This document shows positions 1-8,707 of a stretch of DNA of 64,000 bases, piece by piece. Numbering within the stretch: the stretch's first letter is position 1; each line of letters starts with the position of its first letter. The translations under genes and the position numbers were made by a program. The notes under the pieces were generated by a model that saw only the letters and a list, made by a program, of their open reading frames with translations, ran no database searches and was not told the DNA's origin. The DNA lies in assembly GCF_024171645.1 (NCBI RefSeq), contig NZ_JALKAC010000011.1, forward strand, positions 1-64,000, written 5' to 3'. The DNA is from Flavobacterium sp. HSC-32F16 (lineage in GTDB: Bacteria; Bacteroidota; Bacteroidia; Flavobacteriales; Flavobacteriaceae).

Positions 1-132
1 GGTTCTTTTCGAATCTCTCGATTCCATTACTCTTATTCTTTTGTTTTAACATCTCTGTTAAAACGGCTGTCAATTCAATATGTCTACGAACGTGTATTTC
101 TTTTTGTTTTCACTTGTGTTTCAAAGCGGGTG

Positions 133-163
133 CAAAACTAAAAATTCTTTTTGTTTCCTGCAA
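133..163 (-). promoter_or_regulatory. rRNA-type promoter, proximal of three
   Basis: Read on the minus strand this has TTG (161-163), 20 bp, then TAGTTTTG (133-140) followed by CACCCGC. This fits the Bacteroidota -33/-7 consensus with the GCACCCGC start region also seen before the tRNA genes near 28411. It points toward base 1, so the transcript lies off the window. A 16S rRNA operon is the likely target, by inference from the tandem layout; the 132 bases at the left edge would be its leader. Confidence 0.6.
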
Positions 164-257
164 GAAAAATTTAAAGTTTTTTTTGAAATTTTTTCAATCT
201 CATTTTCTCTAATTTTCCTTCCAATCTCTCAATGAACTTTCCGTGTTTTGCGGGGTG

Positions 258-288
258 CAAATGTAAAAAGCATTTTCAAATCTCACAA
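258..288 (-). promoter_or_regulatory. rRNA-type promoter, middle of three
   Basis: Minus strand: TTG (286-288), 20 bp spacer, TACATTTG (258-265), then CACCCCGC. It lies 125 bp upstream of the proximal copy and has the same layout, so the promoters form a tandem array. Confidence 0.6.
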
Positions 289-379
289 GCTTTTTCTAAT
301 CTTTTTTCTGAAAAAATTTTTCAGTTTTGATCTCTTTTCTTGTCAGCATTTCAGTGAACGTCTCTCGTTGTTGCGGGTG

Positions 380-409
380 CAAAAGTACACTCTTTATTCA
401 GTTAAACAA
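380..409 (-). promoter_or_regulatory. rRNA-type promoter, distal of three
   Basis: Minus strand: TTG (407-409), 19 bp spacer, TACTTTTG (380-387), then CACCCGC. It lies 122 bp upstream of the middle copy. The sequence just downstream of each -7 box (a GAACG-like block) is also partly conserved, suggesting a duplicated promoter unit. Confidence 0.6.
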
Positions 410-440
410 GACTTTTTGCAGAGTTTTTTTTAAGTTTTTT

Positions 441-1000
441 TTTGATTATCCCTTAACCACCTGATAACAGATTATTTACAGATTACTATTTTTTGAAACA
501 CTGAAAGATTTTTCTTATTTAATATGCGATTTTAATGATTTTGACACTTTTTTCAATATCCTTTTTACAGAGTTTTCAGTATTTGAGCTCGTTTTTTGAT
601 GAGAAATCAGATTTCAAAGATTCATTTCACCGCTCTTGTGGTCTTAAAAAGTCTTTGACTTCTCTTTTCACACATTTGATTTTGCTAAAAAGAGCTTTAT
701 AACCCCGAAGCTTCCGGAGAAATCCTTTTATATTAGGATTCAAAATAAAAGATTGGAACGGATAGCAGGAAATAGCTCCATCAAAACAAAGCTCAATTCT
801 TTAAATCCCAAATTCCAAAAACTCCCTTGCGAAAGCTTCGGCTTCGCTTACTCAAACAGAATAACTCATTATATATAACAATCGTTTCACTCAAACCTTA
901 TAATCGTTTTACTTATTATATATTATAGTGGCTTTTATACATATATATTATAGTGTAACGTTCCACTTATTATATAATAGCAATCTTCTACATATATATA
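441..1000. repeat. AT-rich intergenic region with degenerate repeats
   Basis: No gene was supported here. From about 866 to 1000 a degenerate unit recurs, built from ACTTATTATATA, TATTATAGTG and ACATATATAT. Around 705-790 a block containing AAAAGAT and CGGATAGC resembles part of the repeat at 22801-22850, so it may be a decayed copy of the same dispersed element. The rest is low-complexity T-rich sequence between the divergent rRNA-type promoters and thrS. Confidence 0.45.
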
Positions 1001-1031
1001 TTGTATGTATTTTTGTAATCACTTATATTTG
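1001..1031 (+). promoter_or_regulatory. thrS promoter
   Basis: TTG at 1001-1003, 20 bp spacer and TATATTTG at 1024-1031 match the Bacteroidota consensus. Transcription would start near 1036-1038, giving a leader of about 15 nt before the thrS ATG. Confidence 0.7.
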
Positions 1032-1051
1032 CATTCACAAAATTATAAACA

Positions 1052-2998
1052 ATGATCAAGATTACTTTACCCGATGGGTCAATTAGAGAGTTCGCTCAAG
1101 GCGTAACTCCAATGGAGGTCGCTAAAAACATTAGCGAAGGTTTTGCACGAAATGTAATTTCTGCATCTTTTAATGGTACAACTATTGAAACCGAGACTCC
1201 ATTAACGACCGATGGTAATCTTATATTATATACTTGGAATGATGCTGAAGGTAAAAAAGCTTTCTGGCATTCGACTTCTCACGTAATGGCACAAGCTCTC
1301 GAGGAATTGTACCCTGGAATTAAATTAACTCTTGGACCTGCAATTGCTAACGGGTTTTATTATGACGTGGATTTTGAAGACCAAAAGATCTCTGAGGCTG
1401 ATTTTAAAAAGATCGAAGATCGTGTTCTTGAAATCTCGAGAGAGAAACACGAATTTAAAATGCGTCCGGTTAGCAAGGCTGATGCATTAGAAATGTATAA
1501 AGACAATGTCTACAAGACTGAATTGATTTCTAATCTTGAAGACGGCACTATTACTTTTTGCGATCATTCTACTTTTACTGATTTATGTCGTGGTGGACAC
1601 ATTCCAAACACTGGAATCATCAAGGCTTTTAAAATTATGAGTGTTGCTGGCGCTTACTGGAGAGGTGATGAAAAGAACAAGCAGTTAACTCGTGTGTATG
1701 GAACTTCATTCCCTAAACAAAAAGATTTAACTGAGTATCTTGAACTTCTTGAAGAAGCTAAACGTCGTGACCACCGTAAATTAGGAAAGGAACTTGAATT
1801 GTTTGCTTTCTCTCAGAAAGTAGGCCAAGGTTTACCTTTATGGTTACCTAAGGGAGCTGCACTTAGAGAGCGTTTAGAGCAATTTTTAAAGAGAGCCCAA
1901 AAGAAAGCAGGTTACGAGCAAGTTGTGAGTCCGCATATTGGGCAAAAAGAACTTTATGTAACTTCTGGTCATTACGCTAAATATGGCGCTGATAGTTTCC
2001 AGCCGATTCATACTCCTGCAGAAGGTGAAGAGTTTTTATTAAAACCAATGAACTGCCCTCACCATTGTGAGATTTACAATGTAAGACCTTGGTCCTATAA
2101 AGATTTACCTAAGCGTTATGCTGAATTTGGTACTGTATATAGATATGAGCAATCTGGTGAGCTACATGGTTTAACTCGTGTTAGAGGTTTTACTCAGGAT
2201 GATGCGCATATTTTTTGTACTCCAGAACAATTAGATGAAGAGTTCAAAAAAGTAATTGACTTGGTATTATATGTATTTGGTTCTTTAGGTTTTGAAAACT
2301 TTACTGCACAGATTTCATTGAGAGATCAGGAAAACAGAGAGAAATATATTGGTACAGATGAAAACTGGGAGAAAGCTGAAAACGCAATTATCAATGCTGC
2401 AGCTGACAAAGGTTTGAATACTGTTGTAGAATATGGTGAAGCTGCATTTTACGGACCTAAGCTTGACTTTATGGTTAAGGATGCTTTGGGAAGACAATGG
2501 CAGTTAGGAACAATTCAGGTTGATTATAACCTTCCTGAGCGTTTTGATTTGACATACAAAGGTGCTGATAATGAATTACATCGCCCGGTTATGATTCACA
2601 GAGCTCCTTTTGGATCTATGGAACGTTTTATAGCAATTTTACTAGAGCACACAGCAGGAAATTTCCCACTTTGGCTAATGCCTGAGCAGGCTATTATATT
2701 GTCTTTGAGCGAGAAATACGAAAATTATGCTAAAAAAGTTTTAGATTTGCTAGAAAATCACGAAATTCGCGCCCTAATTGACAACCGAAATGAAACTATC
2801 GGTAAGAAAATTAGAGATGCAGAAATGCAAAAAATTCCATTTATGCTTATCGTGGGTGAGGAAGAGGAGAAAAACGGCACTATTTCTATTCGTCGCCACG
2901 GCCAGGAAGGAAAAGGTAATATCACAGTTTCTATCGAAGAATTTGCTTCGATTGTAGACGAAGAAATAAAAAAGACATTAAAAGTATTTACAGTTTAA
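1052..2998 (+). CDS. thrS: Threonine--tRNA ligase
   Basis: Charges tRNA-Thr with threonine in the cytosol. The 648 residues have the normal order: TGS domain (about 1-60), second-step editing domain (about 65-225, with the HSTSH motif), class II catalytic core (about 240-540) and anticodon-binding domain (about 545-640). The expected zinc ligands are present as C335 (MNCPHH), H386 (DDAHIF) and H516 (MIHRAPFG), by comparison with the E. coli enzyme. Length is typical. It is the first gene of a thrS-infC-rpmI-rplT operon, an order widely conserved in bacteria, and has its own promoter just upstream. Confidence 0.97.
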   Translation: MIKITLPDGSIREFAQGVTPMEVAKNISEGFARNVISASFNGTTIETETPLTTDGNLILYTWNDAEGKKAFWHSTSHVMAQALEELYPGIKLTLGPAIANGFYYDVDFEDQKISEADFKKIEDRVLEISREKHEFKMRPVSKADALEMYKDNVYKTELISNLEDGTITFCDHSTFTDLCRGGHIPNTGIIKAFKIMSVAGAYWRGDEKNKQLTRVYGTSFPKQKDLTEYLELLEEAKRRDHRKLGKELELFAFSQKVGQGLPLWLPKGAALRERLEQFLKRAQKKAGYEQVVSPHIGQKELYVTSGHYAKYGADSFQPIHTPAEGEEFLLKPMNCPHHCEIYNVRPWSYKDLPKRYAEFGTVYRYEQSGELHGLTRVRGFTQDDAHIFCTPEQLDEEFKKVIDLVLYVFGSLGFENFTAQISLRDQENREKYIGTDENWEKAENAIINAAADKGLNTVVEYGEAAFYGPKLDFMVKDALGRQWQLGTIQVDYNLPERFDLTYKGADNELHRPVMIHRAPFGSMERFIAILLEHTAGNFPLWLMPEQAIILSLSEKYENYAKKVLDLLENHEIRALIDNRNETIGKKIRDAEMQKIPFMLIVGEEEEKNGTISIRRHGQEGKGNITVSIEEFASIVDEEIKKTLKVFTV

Positions 2999-3014
2999 CT
3001 TAAATTAGAAAGTC

Positions 3015-3572
3015 ATAGCAATAAAAAGTAACAGAGGTTTTCAACCTCGAGTAGAAAAAAAAGATGCACACAGAATAAATAACAATATTCGTGGTGTACA
3101 GGAAGTAAGGTTAGTAGGCGAGAACATCGAACCAGGTGTATTTAAGCTTGCAGAAGCTTTACGTCTAGCAGATCAGTTTGAATTAGACTTGGTTGAAATT
3201 TCGCCAAATGCTGAGCCGCCGGTTTGTAAAATCATGGATTACAAGAAATTTGTTTACGAACAAAAGAAACGTGATAAGGCATTAAAAGCTAAATCATCGC
3301 AAGTTGTAGTAAAAGAGATTCGTTTTGGTCCTCAAACAGATGAACATGATTATGAATTTAAAAGAAAGAATGCCGAGAAGTTCTTAAAAGAGGGAGCTAA
3401 ATTAAAAGCATTTGTGTTCTTTAAAGGACGTTCGATCATCTATAAAGATCAAGGACAGATTTTACTTTTACGTTTGGCAACAGATTTAGAAGAGCATGGT
3501 AAAGTTGAAGCTATGCCGGTTCTTGAAGGGAAGAGAATGATTATGTTCATTGCTCCGAAAAAGAAGAAATAG
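3015..3572 (+). CDS. infC: Translation initiation factor IF-3, ATA start
   Basis: IF-3 binds the 30S subunit and rejects wrong start codons and initiator tRNA. The frame is open from the stop at 3006. It contains the family N-domain (RINNNIR, then LVGEN and the LxLAEALRLADQFELDLVEISP region) and the C-domain (KEIRFGP, HDYEFKRKNAEKFL, KVEAMP). No ATG, GTG or TTG start occurs before this conserved N-domain. The ATA at 3015 gives M-A-I-K-S-N-R-G-F and 185 residues, the usual IF-3 size; the first standard start, TTG at 3189, would delete most of the N-domain. Rare AUU/AUA-type starts are a known feature of infC and allow IF-3 to repress its own translation. The ATA call is inferred. Confidence 0.9.
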   Translation: MAIKSNRGFQPRVEKKDAHRINNNIRGVQEVRLVGENIEPGVFKLAEALRLADQFELDLVEISPNAEPPVCKIMDYKKFVYEQKKRDKALKAKSSQVVVKEIRFGPQTDEHDYEFKRKNAEKFLKEGAKLKAFVFFKGRSIIYKDQGQILLLRLATDLEEHGKVEAMPVLEGKRMIMFIAPKKKK

Positions 3573-3577
3573 TCTCA

Positions 3578-3627
3578 GTTTACAGTTTCAGTATTCAGTT
3601 ATAAACTTGAAACCTGAAACTGTAAAC
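3578..3627. repeat. Inverted repeat between infC and rpmI
   Basis: GTTTACAGTTTCAG (3578-3591) and its exact complement CTGAAACTGTAAAC (3614-3627) form a 14-bp hairpin with a 22-nt loop. No T-tract follows, so it is not a clear terminator. The loop carries the TTGAAACCTGAAAC wording seen in other intergenic spots of this window (21442-21502, 35929-35955, 36187-36205), so it looks like a dispersed repeat. Confidence 0.7.
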
Positions 3628-3677
3628 CTGAAACAAACAATATAAGTAAGTAAGAATAAATTAAAACACTAGGAAAA

Positions 3678-3875
3678 ATGCCTAAAATGAAAACTAAATC
3701 TAGCGCTAAGAAACGTTTTAAAGTTACTGGTTCTGGAAAGATTAAAAGAAAGCATGCTTTTAAAAGTCACATCTTGACTAAAAAATCTAAAAAACGTAAA
3801 TTAGCTTTGACACACTCAGCGCTAGTTCACTCAACAGATATGAAAAGCATCAAACAACAATTAAGAATTATCTAA
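3678..3875 (+). CDS. rpmI: 50S ribosomal protein L35
   Basis: A small, very basic 65-residue protein of the large ribosomal subunit. It starts MPKMKTKSSAKKRFKVTGSG and carries the KHAFKSHILTKKSKKRKL block typical of bL35. The length is normal for the family. It lies between infC and rplT, the standard bacterial order, about 105 nt after infC and 101 nt before rplT. In other bacteria this operon is repressed by L20 binding the leader or intergenic mRNA. Whether that happens here cannot be seen directly. Confidence 0.96.
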   Translation: MPKMKTKSSAKKRFKVTGSGKIKRKHAFKSHILTKKSKKRKLALTHSALVHSTDMKSIKQQLRII

Positions 3876-3976
3876 TAATTCTTTAGGTTAAAAAATTATT
3901 TATATAACCTTGGAGTATGGCTTTCAAGTTCCTTTGATTTAATTCAGGACGCCTGCTACAAAAACACATTAAAATT

Positions 3977-4321
3977 ATGCCAAGATCGGTAAATTCAGTT
4001 GCTAAAAGAGCAAGAAGAAAAAAAATAATGAAGCAAGCCAAAGGTTTCTTTGGAAGACGTAAAAACGTTTGGACAGTTGCTAAGAATGCAGTAGAGAAAG
4101 CGATGAGCTACGCTTACCGCGATAGAAAACAAAACAAAAGAAATTTCCGTTCATTATGGATTCAACGTATCAACGCTGGAGCTAGATTAGAAGGAATGTC
4201 TTATTCTCAATTCATGGGGAAAGTTAAAGCTAACGGAATCGAATTGAACCGTAAAGTTCTTGCAGATTTAGCTATGAACCACCCAGAAGCTTTCAAAGCT
4301 ATTCTTAATAAAGTAAAATAA
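3977..4321 (+). CDS. rplT: 50S ribosomal protein L20
   Basis: Large-subunit assembly protein bL20, 114 residues, basic. It begins MPRSVNSVAKRARRKKIMK and has the AYRDRKQNKRNFRSLWIQRI block that contacts 23S rRNA. The ATG follows a 101-nt spacer after rpmI that is long for such a tight operon and could hold an L20-binding autoregulatory site, but no structure was proven by eye. It is the last gene of the operon and is followed by a strong terminator. Confidence 0.97.
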   Translation: MPRSVNSVAKRARRKKIMKQAKGFFGRRKNVWTVAKNAVEKAMSYAYRDRKQNKRNFRSLWIQRINAGARLEGMSYSQFMGKVKANGIELNRKVLADLAMNHPEAFKAILNKVK

Positions 4322-4362
4322 ACGTTTTATAAACTCAATTTAGATTACTTACTTATCATAAG

Positions 4363-4390
4363 AACCCAGTTATTTTTAACTGGGTTTTAT
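4363..4390 (+). terminator. Terminator of thrS-infC-rpmI-rplT
   Basis: AACCCAGTT (4363-4371), 6-nt loop, AACTGGGTT (4378-4386), then TTATTTT. It lies 41 nt after the rplT stop and fits a Rho-independent terminator. Confidence 0.85.
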
Positions 4391-4435
4391 TTTATCCAAT
4401 ACTTTAGTTTTAACCGGATTTTACATCTAATAAAT

Positions 4436-5692
4436 ATGAACTATACTATTTCTATTTATCTTCTGCTCTTATTTATTTGCACTTCATGTTCAAAAAACAT
4501 TATAACTACTCAAAAACCTCAAACCAAAACAAACCTTAGTATTGGAGTAAATAAGCCATCACTTATATTCTTACATTCGGCAAAAGCGCAAAATGAACAA
4601 CATAACAATCTTTATCGAAGATTTTTAAATGCCTTTGGAGACACATCTGAATTTCCAATTAAATCTATTACTTCTAATACTACAGTTGAATTTAAAAATC
4701 AAAACACAACATATTTTAACGATTCTAAAAAAAACATTACAGGCTTAATTTTATCTGATGGAATAAAAGCGCCATATATTGAGATTGATCCAAACAAATA
4801 TATCAGTGCTTATGAAGCTTATTTTGGTATAAAATTCAACGATAAAATTTACTATCAAAAAGAAAGAGAAGAATTAAAAAACACTAATGAAAACCGACTT
4901 AATTATGCACTAAATAGTAAGTTTTCGATTAATGCATCATATGCTGACAATCTAATTAAAAATGCAAGCTCAGCTCACTATCATAGTGTAAAAAAGAAAA
5001 AAAGCATTTGCAATAGTAATACTGTGTATGTTTATCATTACTCAGATAGTTTAAAAACAAAAAAAGCCCCTTATTACAGTTATACAAAATACAACAAAAA
5101 TAACTATACTGAAAATGATGTACTAACTAATGATACAGGTTACAAAAGAGAATCCAATTATTATTACAACAATTTTAATCTATTGGACAGCATTACCCAC
5201 ATTACAACATCTGATGGTAAGACTGAAAAAAATAAAAGCATTTACATTTATCTGCAAAAAGAGTATTTCATTTTAAGTTCCGAAGGAAAAAAGACTTCAG
5301 TTTCATCTCATTATATTCTGAACTCAAAAATGCAATGTATAAATCAAGAAACTTTTAATTCTTATGGAAATGTTATGCAAACGAAAAGTTTTAAATACGA
5401 TCAATATGGACGACTTATAGAAGAGATTGAGGCTGATCGCAGATCTGTTTATACTTACGAAAATCCATCGTCAGTATTTTATTCTACCTGCACTTCATAT
5501 GAGAAAGAAGTAGAAACAACCAAAAACATCATCTATAAAAAAAATGGATATCGACATTACACAAATCAATATCATGGTGAACTAAATGTATACAGTAAAA
5601 CACTCGAAGATCAAAATGATTGTGTTCAGTTAATTTATACGTATAACAAAGACAAAAAACTTACTAGTTTTATGGAGTATCTTTACAAGTAA
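4436..5692 (+). CDS. Uncharacterised lipoprotein with YD-like repeats
   Basis: Unknown function. The N-terminus is a lipoprotein signal (MNYTISIYLLLLFICTSC), with C18 as the lipidation site, so the protein is probably anchored in the outer membrane. The remaining 400 residues are rich in Tyr, Asn and Lys. The last third has short beta-hairpin-like repeats such as KYDQYGRLIEE and YTYNKDKKL, reminiscent of RHS/YD repeats but not enough to assign that family. It stands alone between the rplT terminator and the Crp-like gene 39 nt downstream. Confidence 0.8.
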   Translation: MNYTISIYLLLLFICTSCSKNIITTQKPQTKTNLSIGVNKPSLIFLHSAKAQNEQHNNLYRRFLNAFGDTSEFPIKSITSNTTVEFKNQNTTYFNDSKKNITGLILSDGIKAPYIEIDPNKYISAYEAYFGIKFNDKIYYQKEREELKNTNENRLNYALNSKFSINASYADNLIKNASSAHYHSVKKKKSICNSNTVYVYHYSDSLKTKKAPYYSYTKYNKNNYTENDVLTNDTGYKRESNYYYNNFNLLDSITHITTSDGKTEKNKSIYIYLQKEYFILSSEGKKTSVSSHYILNSKMQCINQETFNSYGNVMQTKSFKYDQYGRLIEEIEADRRSVYTYENPSSVFYSTCTSYEKEVETTKNIIYKKNGYRHYTNQYHGELNVYSKTLEDQNDCVQLIYTYNKDKKLTSFMEYLYK

Positions 5693-5731
5693 TTAATCAA
5701 TTTTTAAGATAGATCAATCAAACTTCAAAAA

Positions 5732-6304
5732 ATGTACGCTGCATTACTTTCTCACATACAAAAATTCATAACACTCGAACCTTCAGAAATTAATATTTTA
5801 GAATCATGCCTGAATATTTCTAAGATAAAAAAGAAAGAACACTTATTGAGAGAAGGTCAAGTTTGTAACACTTTATATTTTATACTAAAAGGCTGTTCCA
5901 GACAATACATTATTAACTCAAAAGGTACAGAACAAACGTTACAATTTGCTATTGAAAATTGGTGGATTACTGATTATTTAAGTTATCACAACAATACCCC
6001 ATCACATTTCTACATTCAGACCGTTGAAAATTGTGAGGTGATAGCAATTGAAAAAAGCACTTTAGAATCTTTATTAATCGAAATTCCAAAATTGGAAAGA
6101 TACTTTCGAATCGTTTCTCAGAAATCATTTGGAGCCGCGCAAATGAGAATTAAATTTCTATTTACAATGTCGGCAGAGGAAAGATACAATCATTTCAAAA
6201 ATCAACAGCCTGATTTCGTACAGCGTGTTCCACAATATATGCTTGCCTCCTATTTGGACTTTTCTGCTGAATTTATGAGTAAAATAAGGGCGGGAAAAGT
6301 CTGA
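5732..6304 (+). CDS. Crp/Fnr-family transcriptional regulator
   Basis: A 190-residue regulator with an N-terminal cyclic-nucleotide-binding-like beta-barrel (about 10-120; LREGQVCNTLYFILKGCSR resembles the family barrel) and a C-terminal winged helix (about 145-188; QYMLASYLDFSAEFMSKIR is the recognition-helix region). The ligand is unknown; the usual cAMP phosphate-binding RxS motif was not found, as in many Bacteroidota homologues. The next gene, 79 nt downstream in the same direction, is an AhpD-like protein, a pairing that suggests control of it. Confidence 0.88.
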   Translation: MYAALLSHIQKFITLEPSEINILESCLNISKIKKKEHLLREGQVCNTLYFILKGCSRQYIINSKGTEQTLQFAIENWWITDYLSYHNNTPSHFYIQTVENCEVIAIEKSTLESLLIEIPKLERYFRIVSQKSFGAAQMRIKFLFTMSAEERYNHFKNQQPDFVQRVPQYMLASYLDFSAEFMSKIRAGKV

Positions 6305-6383
6305 ATTGAATTTCTTGAAGTAGTTCAAGTTTTTTAAAGTATACTTAGCTGACCTTTGCCTTAAACTTTTAAACATATTAATA

Positions 6384-6818
6384 ATGAAATCAAGAATCCT
6401 TATCCCAGAAGTTGCTCCACAAGCATATCAAGCTTTAATGAATCTAGAAAAATATATTTCTACTACCTCTTTAACATCAACTCATAAAGAATTGATTAAA
6501 ATTCGTGCTTCTCAAATAAACGGCTGTGCTTACTGTATTAATATGCACACTGCAGACGCGAGAAAACAAGGCGAAACTGAGCAACGTATTTACTTAACAA
6601 GCGCATGGCGTGAAGCCGATGTTTATACTGAAGAAGAAAAAGCAATTTTAGCTTTAACAGAACAGGTAACCTTAATTGGAAATCATGTTTCAGATGAAGT
6701 TTATGAAAATGCTGCTCGTTTATTTGATGATAAATATTTGGCCGAAATTATTCTTGCTATCATTACAATTAACTCTTGGAACAGATTAGCTATTACAACA
6801 GGCTTGAGAGCTGTATAA
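6384..6818 (+). CDS. AhpD-like carboxymuconolactone decarboxylase family protein
   Basis: A 144-residue all-helical protein of the AhpD/CMD fold. It carries the peroxidase-type motif C48-A-Y-C51-x3-H55 (NGCAYCINMHTADAR), so it probably reduces peroxides or accepts electrons through the CxxC dithiol. The true substrate is not known, since genuine AhpD needs lipoyl partners that are not encoded here. It follows the Crp-like gene by 79 nt and ends before a clear terminator, so the two may form a small stress-response unit. Confidence 0.9.
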   Translation: MKSRILIPEVAPQAYQALMNLEKYISTTSLTSTHKELIKIRASQINGCAYCINMHTADARKQGETEQRIYLTSAWREADVYTEEEKAILALTEQVTLIGNHVSDEVYENAARLFDDKYLAEIILAIITINSWNRLAITTGLRAV

Positions 6819-6860
6819 TTGCTTTATAAGTATAAATTTACAACATTAGAAAATTTTAAC

Positions 6861-6886
6861 AACCCTCCTCTGTGAGGGTTTGTTTG
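6861..6886 (+). terminator. Terminator after the AhpD-like gene
   Basis: AACCCTC (6861-6867), loop CTCTGT, GAGGGTT (6874-6880), then TGTTTGT. It lies about 43 nt past the stop. The stem is short but GC-rich. Confidence 0.75.
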
Positions 6887-6990
6887 TATATACCTGTAAA
6901 TGAACATTAGTAAAATTAGAAATTTGTCGATTTTACAAAAACAGGTATTTATACTCTTTCACAGGAATTCAGATTTTTTATTTTTGGCGC

Positions 6991-8706
6991 ATGATATTAA
7001 AAAATGCCCATTTTTACTGCCTTTGCGTAACCATTTTACTTCTTTCTGGTTGTCAGAAAAAAGGCCCAATATCTGTAAATTATAAGAATGAAAATGGGAA
7101 AACTGCGCACCTTATAGCAAAAGCACAATATTTAGAGAACAACAAGAAAATTGACAGTGCCTTCTATTATTACAATGAAGCTAAATCTATTTGTGATACT
7201 ACAGATCTTGAAAGTTATCTTGTTGCAATAAATTCAATGGCCGTTATACAGCAAAGACAAAATGATTTCGTTGGAAGTAAAAACACTCTCAAAGACGCCC
7301 TTCCCTATTTAAAACAAATAAATAATCCAAAACTTGTTTGGGAAACTTACAACACTTTAGCCATTAATTATTCAAATAATTATCAGTTTAAAAAAGCATT
7401 AAATTATTTTAATAAAGCATTGGCGTTAAATATTAATGAATTAAAAAATATTGAAGTCGAAAAAAACAAAGCCGAAGTTCTTATACAGGAAAACAAATAT
7501 CTGGAGGCAATAAAAATACTTTTATCGCTGACTAGTAAGAAGCAAGTTATTGACACTCCTAAATTACATGCTGAAATTCTCGACCGTATTGGCTATAGTT
7601 ATTATGCACTAAACAATTCTGAAGCTCATAGTTTTTTAATCGAAGCTTTAAAAATAAGAACACAATTAAAAGACAATTTGGAAATTGCTAAAAGCGGTTA
7701 CAATCTGGCGCTTTTTTATCAATATAAAAATCCGTCATTAGCTAAAAAATACATCAAAGATAGTTATGAGAAATACAAATTAGAAAAAAATGTTGATGGA
7801 AAAATAGCTTCCCTAAAACTCATAATTAATTATAGTAATGATAATGAATTAAAAAAACATTCCATCAGGTATATAAATTTAATCGACAGTATATATCAGG
7901 TACGTCAAAAAGCCAAAAACCAATTTGCAAAAATCAAGTATAACTCTAAAAAAGAAAAAGAAGAAAACTTAATACTTAAAACAAATAAAGCCGAAAATGA
8001 ATTAAAACTAGAAAAACAAAAAAAGAGAAATATCATAGCTTATATCATTATTATCGTGAGTCTGTGTTTCTTCTTAGTTTTATATTATTATCTAACTTCT
8101 AAAGCTAATCGCGAAAAAATTGAAGCGGCATATAACAGCGAAACCAGAATTTCTAAAAAATTGCATGACGAATTAGCCAACGATATTTATCATACAATTG
8201 CTTTTGCCGAAAATAAAAATCTTTCAATCGCAGAAAATAAGGAGCTGCTAATAAATAATCTTCATACAATATATTCCAGAACAAGAGACATTTTAAATGA
8301 AAACAGCCAAATTACAACTAACGAGAACTATGCTCTTCATTTAAAAGAAATGATTTCTGAGTTTAAAACTCCTCAGATAAATTTAATTCTTAATGGATTT
8401 GACACAATTTCATGGGAAGAAGTTGACAGAATAAAGAAAATAGCAGTTTACAGAGCCATTCAAGAGTTACTTGTAAACATGAAAAAGCATAGTGATGCCA
8501 GTTTAGTTGCAATTGATTTTAAAGTAACAAACAAGAATATTCTAATAAATTACACTGATAACGGAAAAGGAATTGATGCAGGCAAAATGGTTTTAAAAAA
8601 CGGCCTGCATAATATTGAAAATAGAATTCATGCTATAAAAGGTGAATTTGATATTGTTTCTGATTTAGGAAAAGGGTTTAAAACATCTATTAAATTCCCT
8701 TTATAA
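6991..8706 (+). CDS. TPR-containing sensor histidine kinase, lipoprotein signal
   Basis: A 571-residue sensor. A lipoprotein-like signal ends LLLSGC. TPR-like helices fill about 35-290 (for example KALNYFNKALALN), presumably periplasmic. A coiled coil precedes one transmembrane helix (about 350-369). The cytoplasmic part has a HisKA_3-type box with LHDELAND (phosphoacceptor H392) and an ATPase domain with the N-box ELLVNMKKH, G1 box DNGKGID (523-529) and GLHNIENRI. All key catalytic residues are present, so it should autophosphorylate. It is followed 1 nt later by a degenerate paralogue and then by a response regulator, forming one operon. Confidence 0.9.
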   Translation: MILKNAHFYCLCVTILLLSGCQKKGPISVNYKNENGKTAHLIAKAQYLENNKKIDSAFYYYNEAKSICDTTDLESYLVAINSMAVIQQRQNDFVGSKNTLKDALPYLKQINNPKLVWETYNTLAINYSNNYQFKKALNYFNKALALNINELKNIEVEKNKAEVLIQENKYLEAIKILLSLTSKKQVIDTPKLHAEILDRIGYSYYALNNSEAHSFLIEALKIRTQLKDNLEIAKSGYNLALFYQYKNPSLAKKYIKDSYEKYKLEKNVDGKIASLKLIINYSNDNELKKHSIRYINLIDSIYQVRQKAKNQFAKIKYNSKKEKEENLILKTNKAENELKLEKQKKRNIIAYIIIIVSLCFFLVLYYYLTSKANREKIEAAYNSETRISKKLHDELANDIYHTIAFAENKNLSIAENKELLINNLHTIYSRTRDILNENSQITTNENYALHLKEMISEFKTPQINLILNGFDTISWEEVDRIKKIAVYRAIQELLVNMKKHSDASLVAIDFKVTNKNILINYTDNGKGIDAGKMVLKNGLHNIENRIHAIKGEFDIVSDLGKGFKTSIKFPL

Positions 8707-8707
8707 A

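Noticed and set aside
248..433. A 61-codon plus-strand frame at the left edge
   Set aside because: It lies across the minus-strand promoter array and is low-complexity Phe/Leu-rich; no ribosome site or conserved look.
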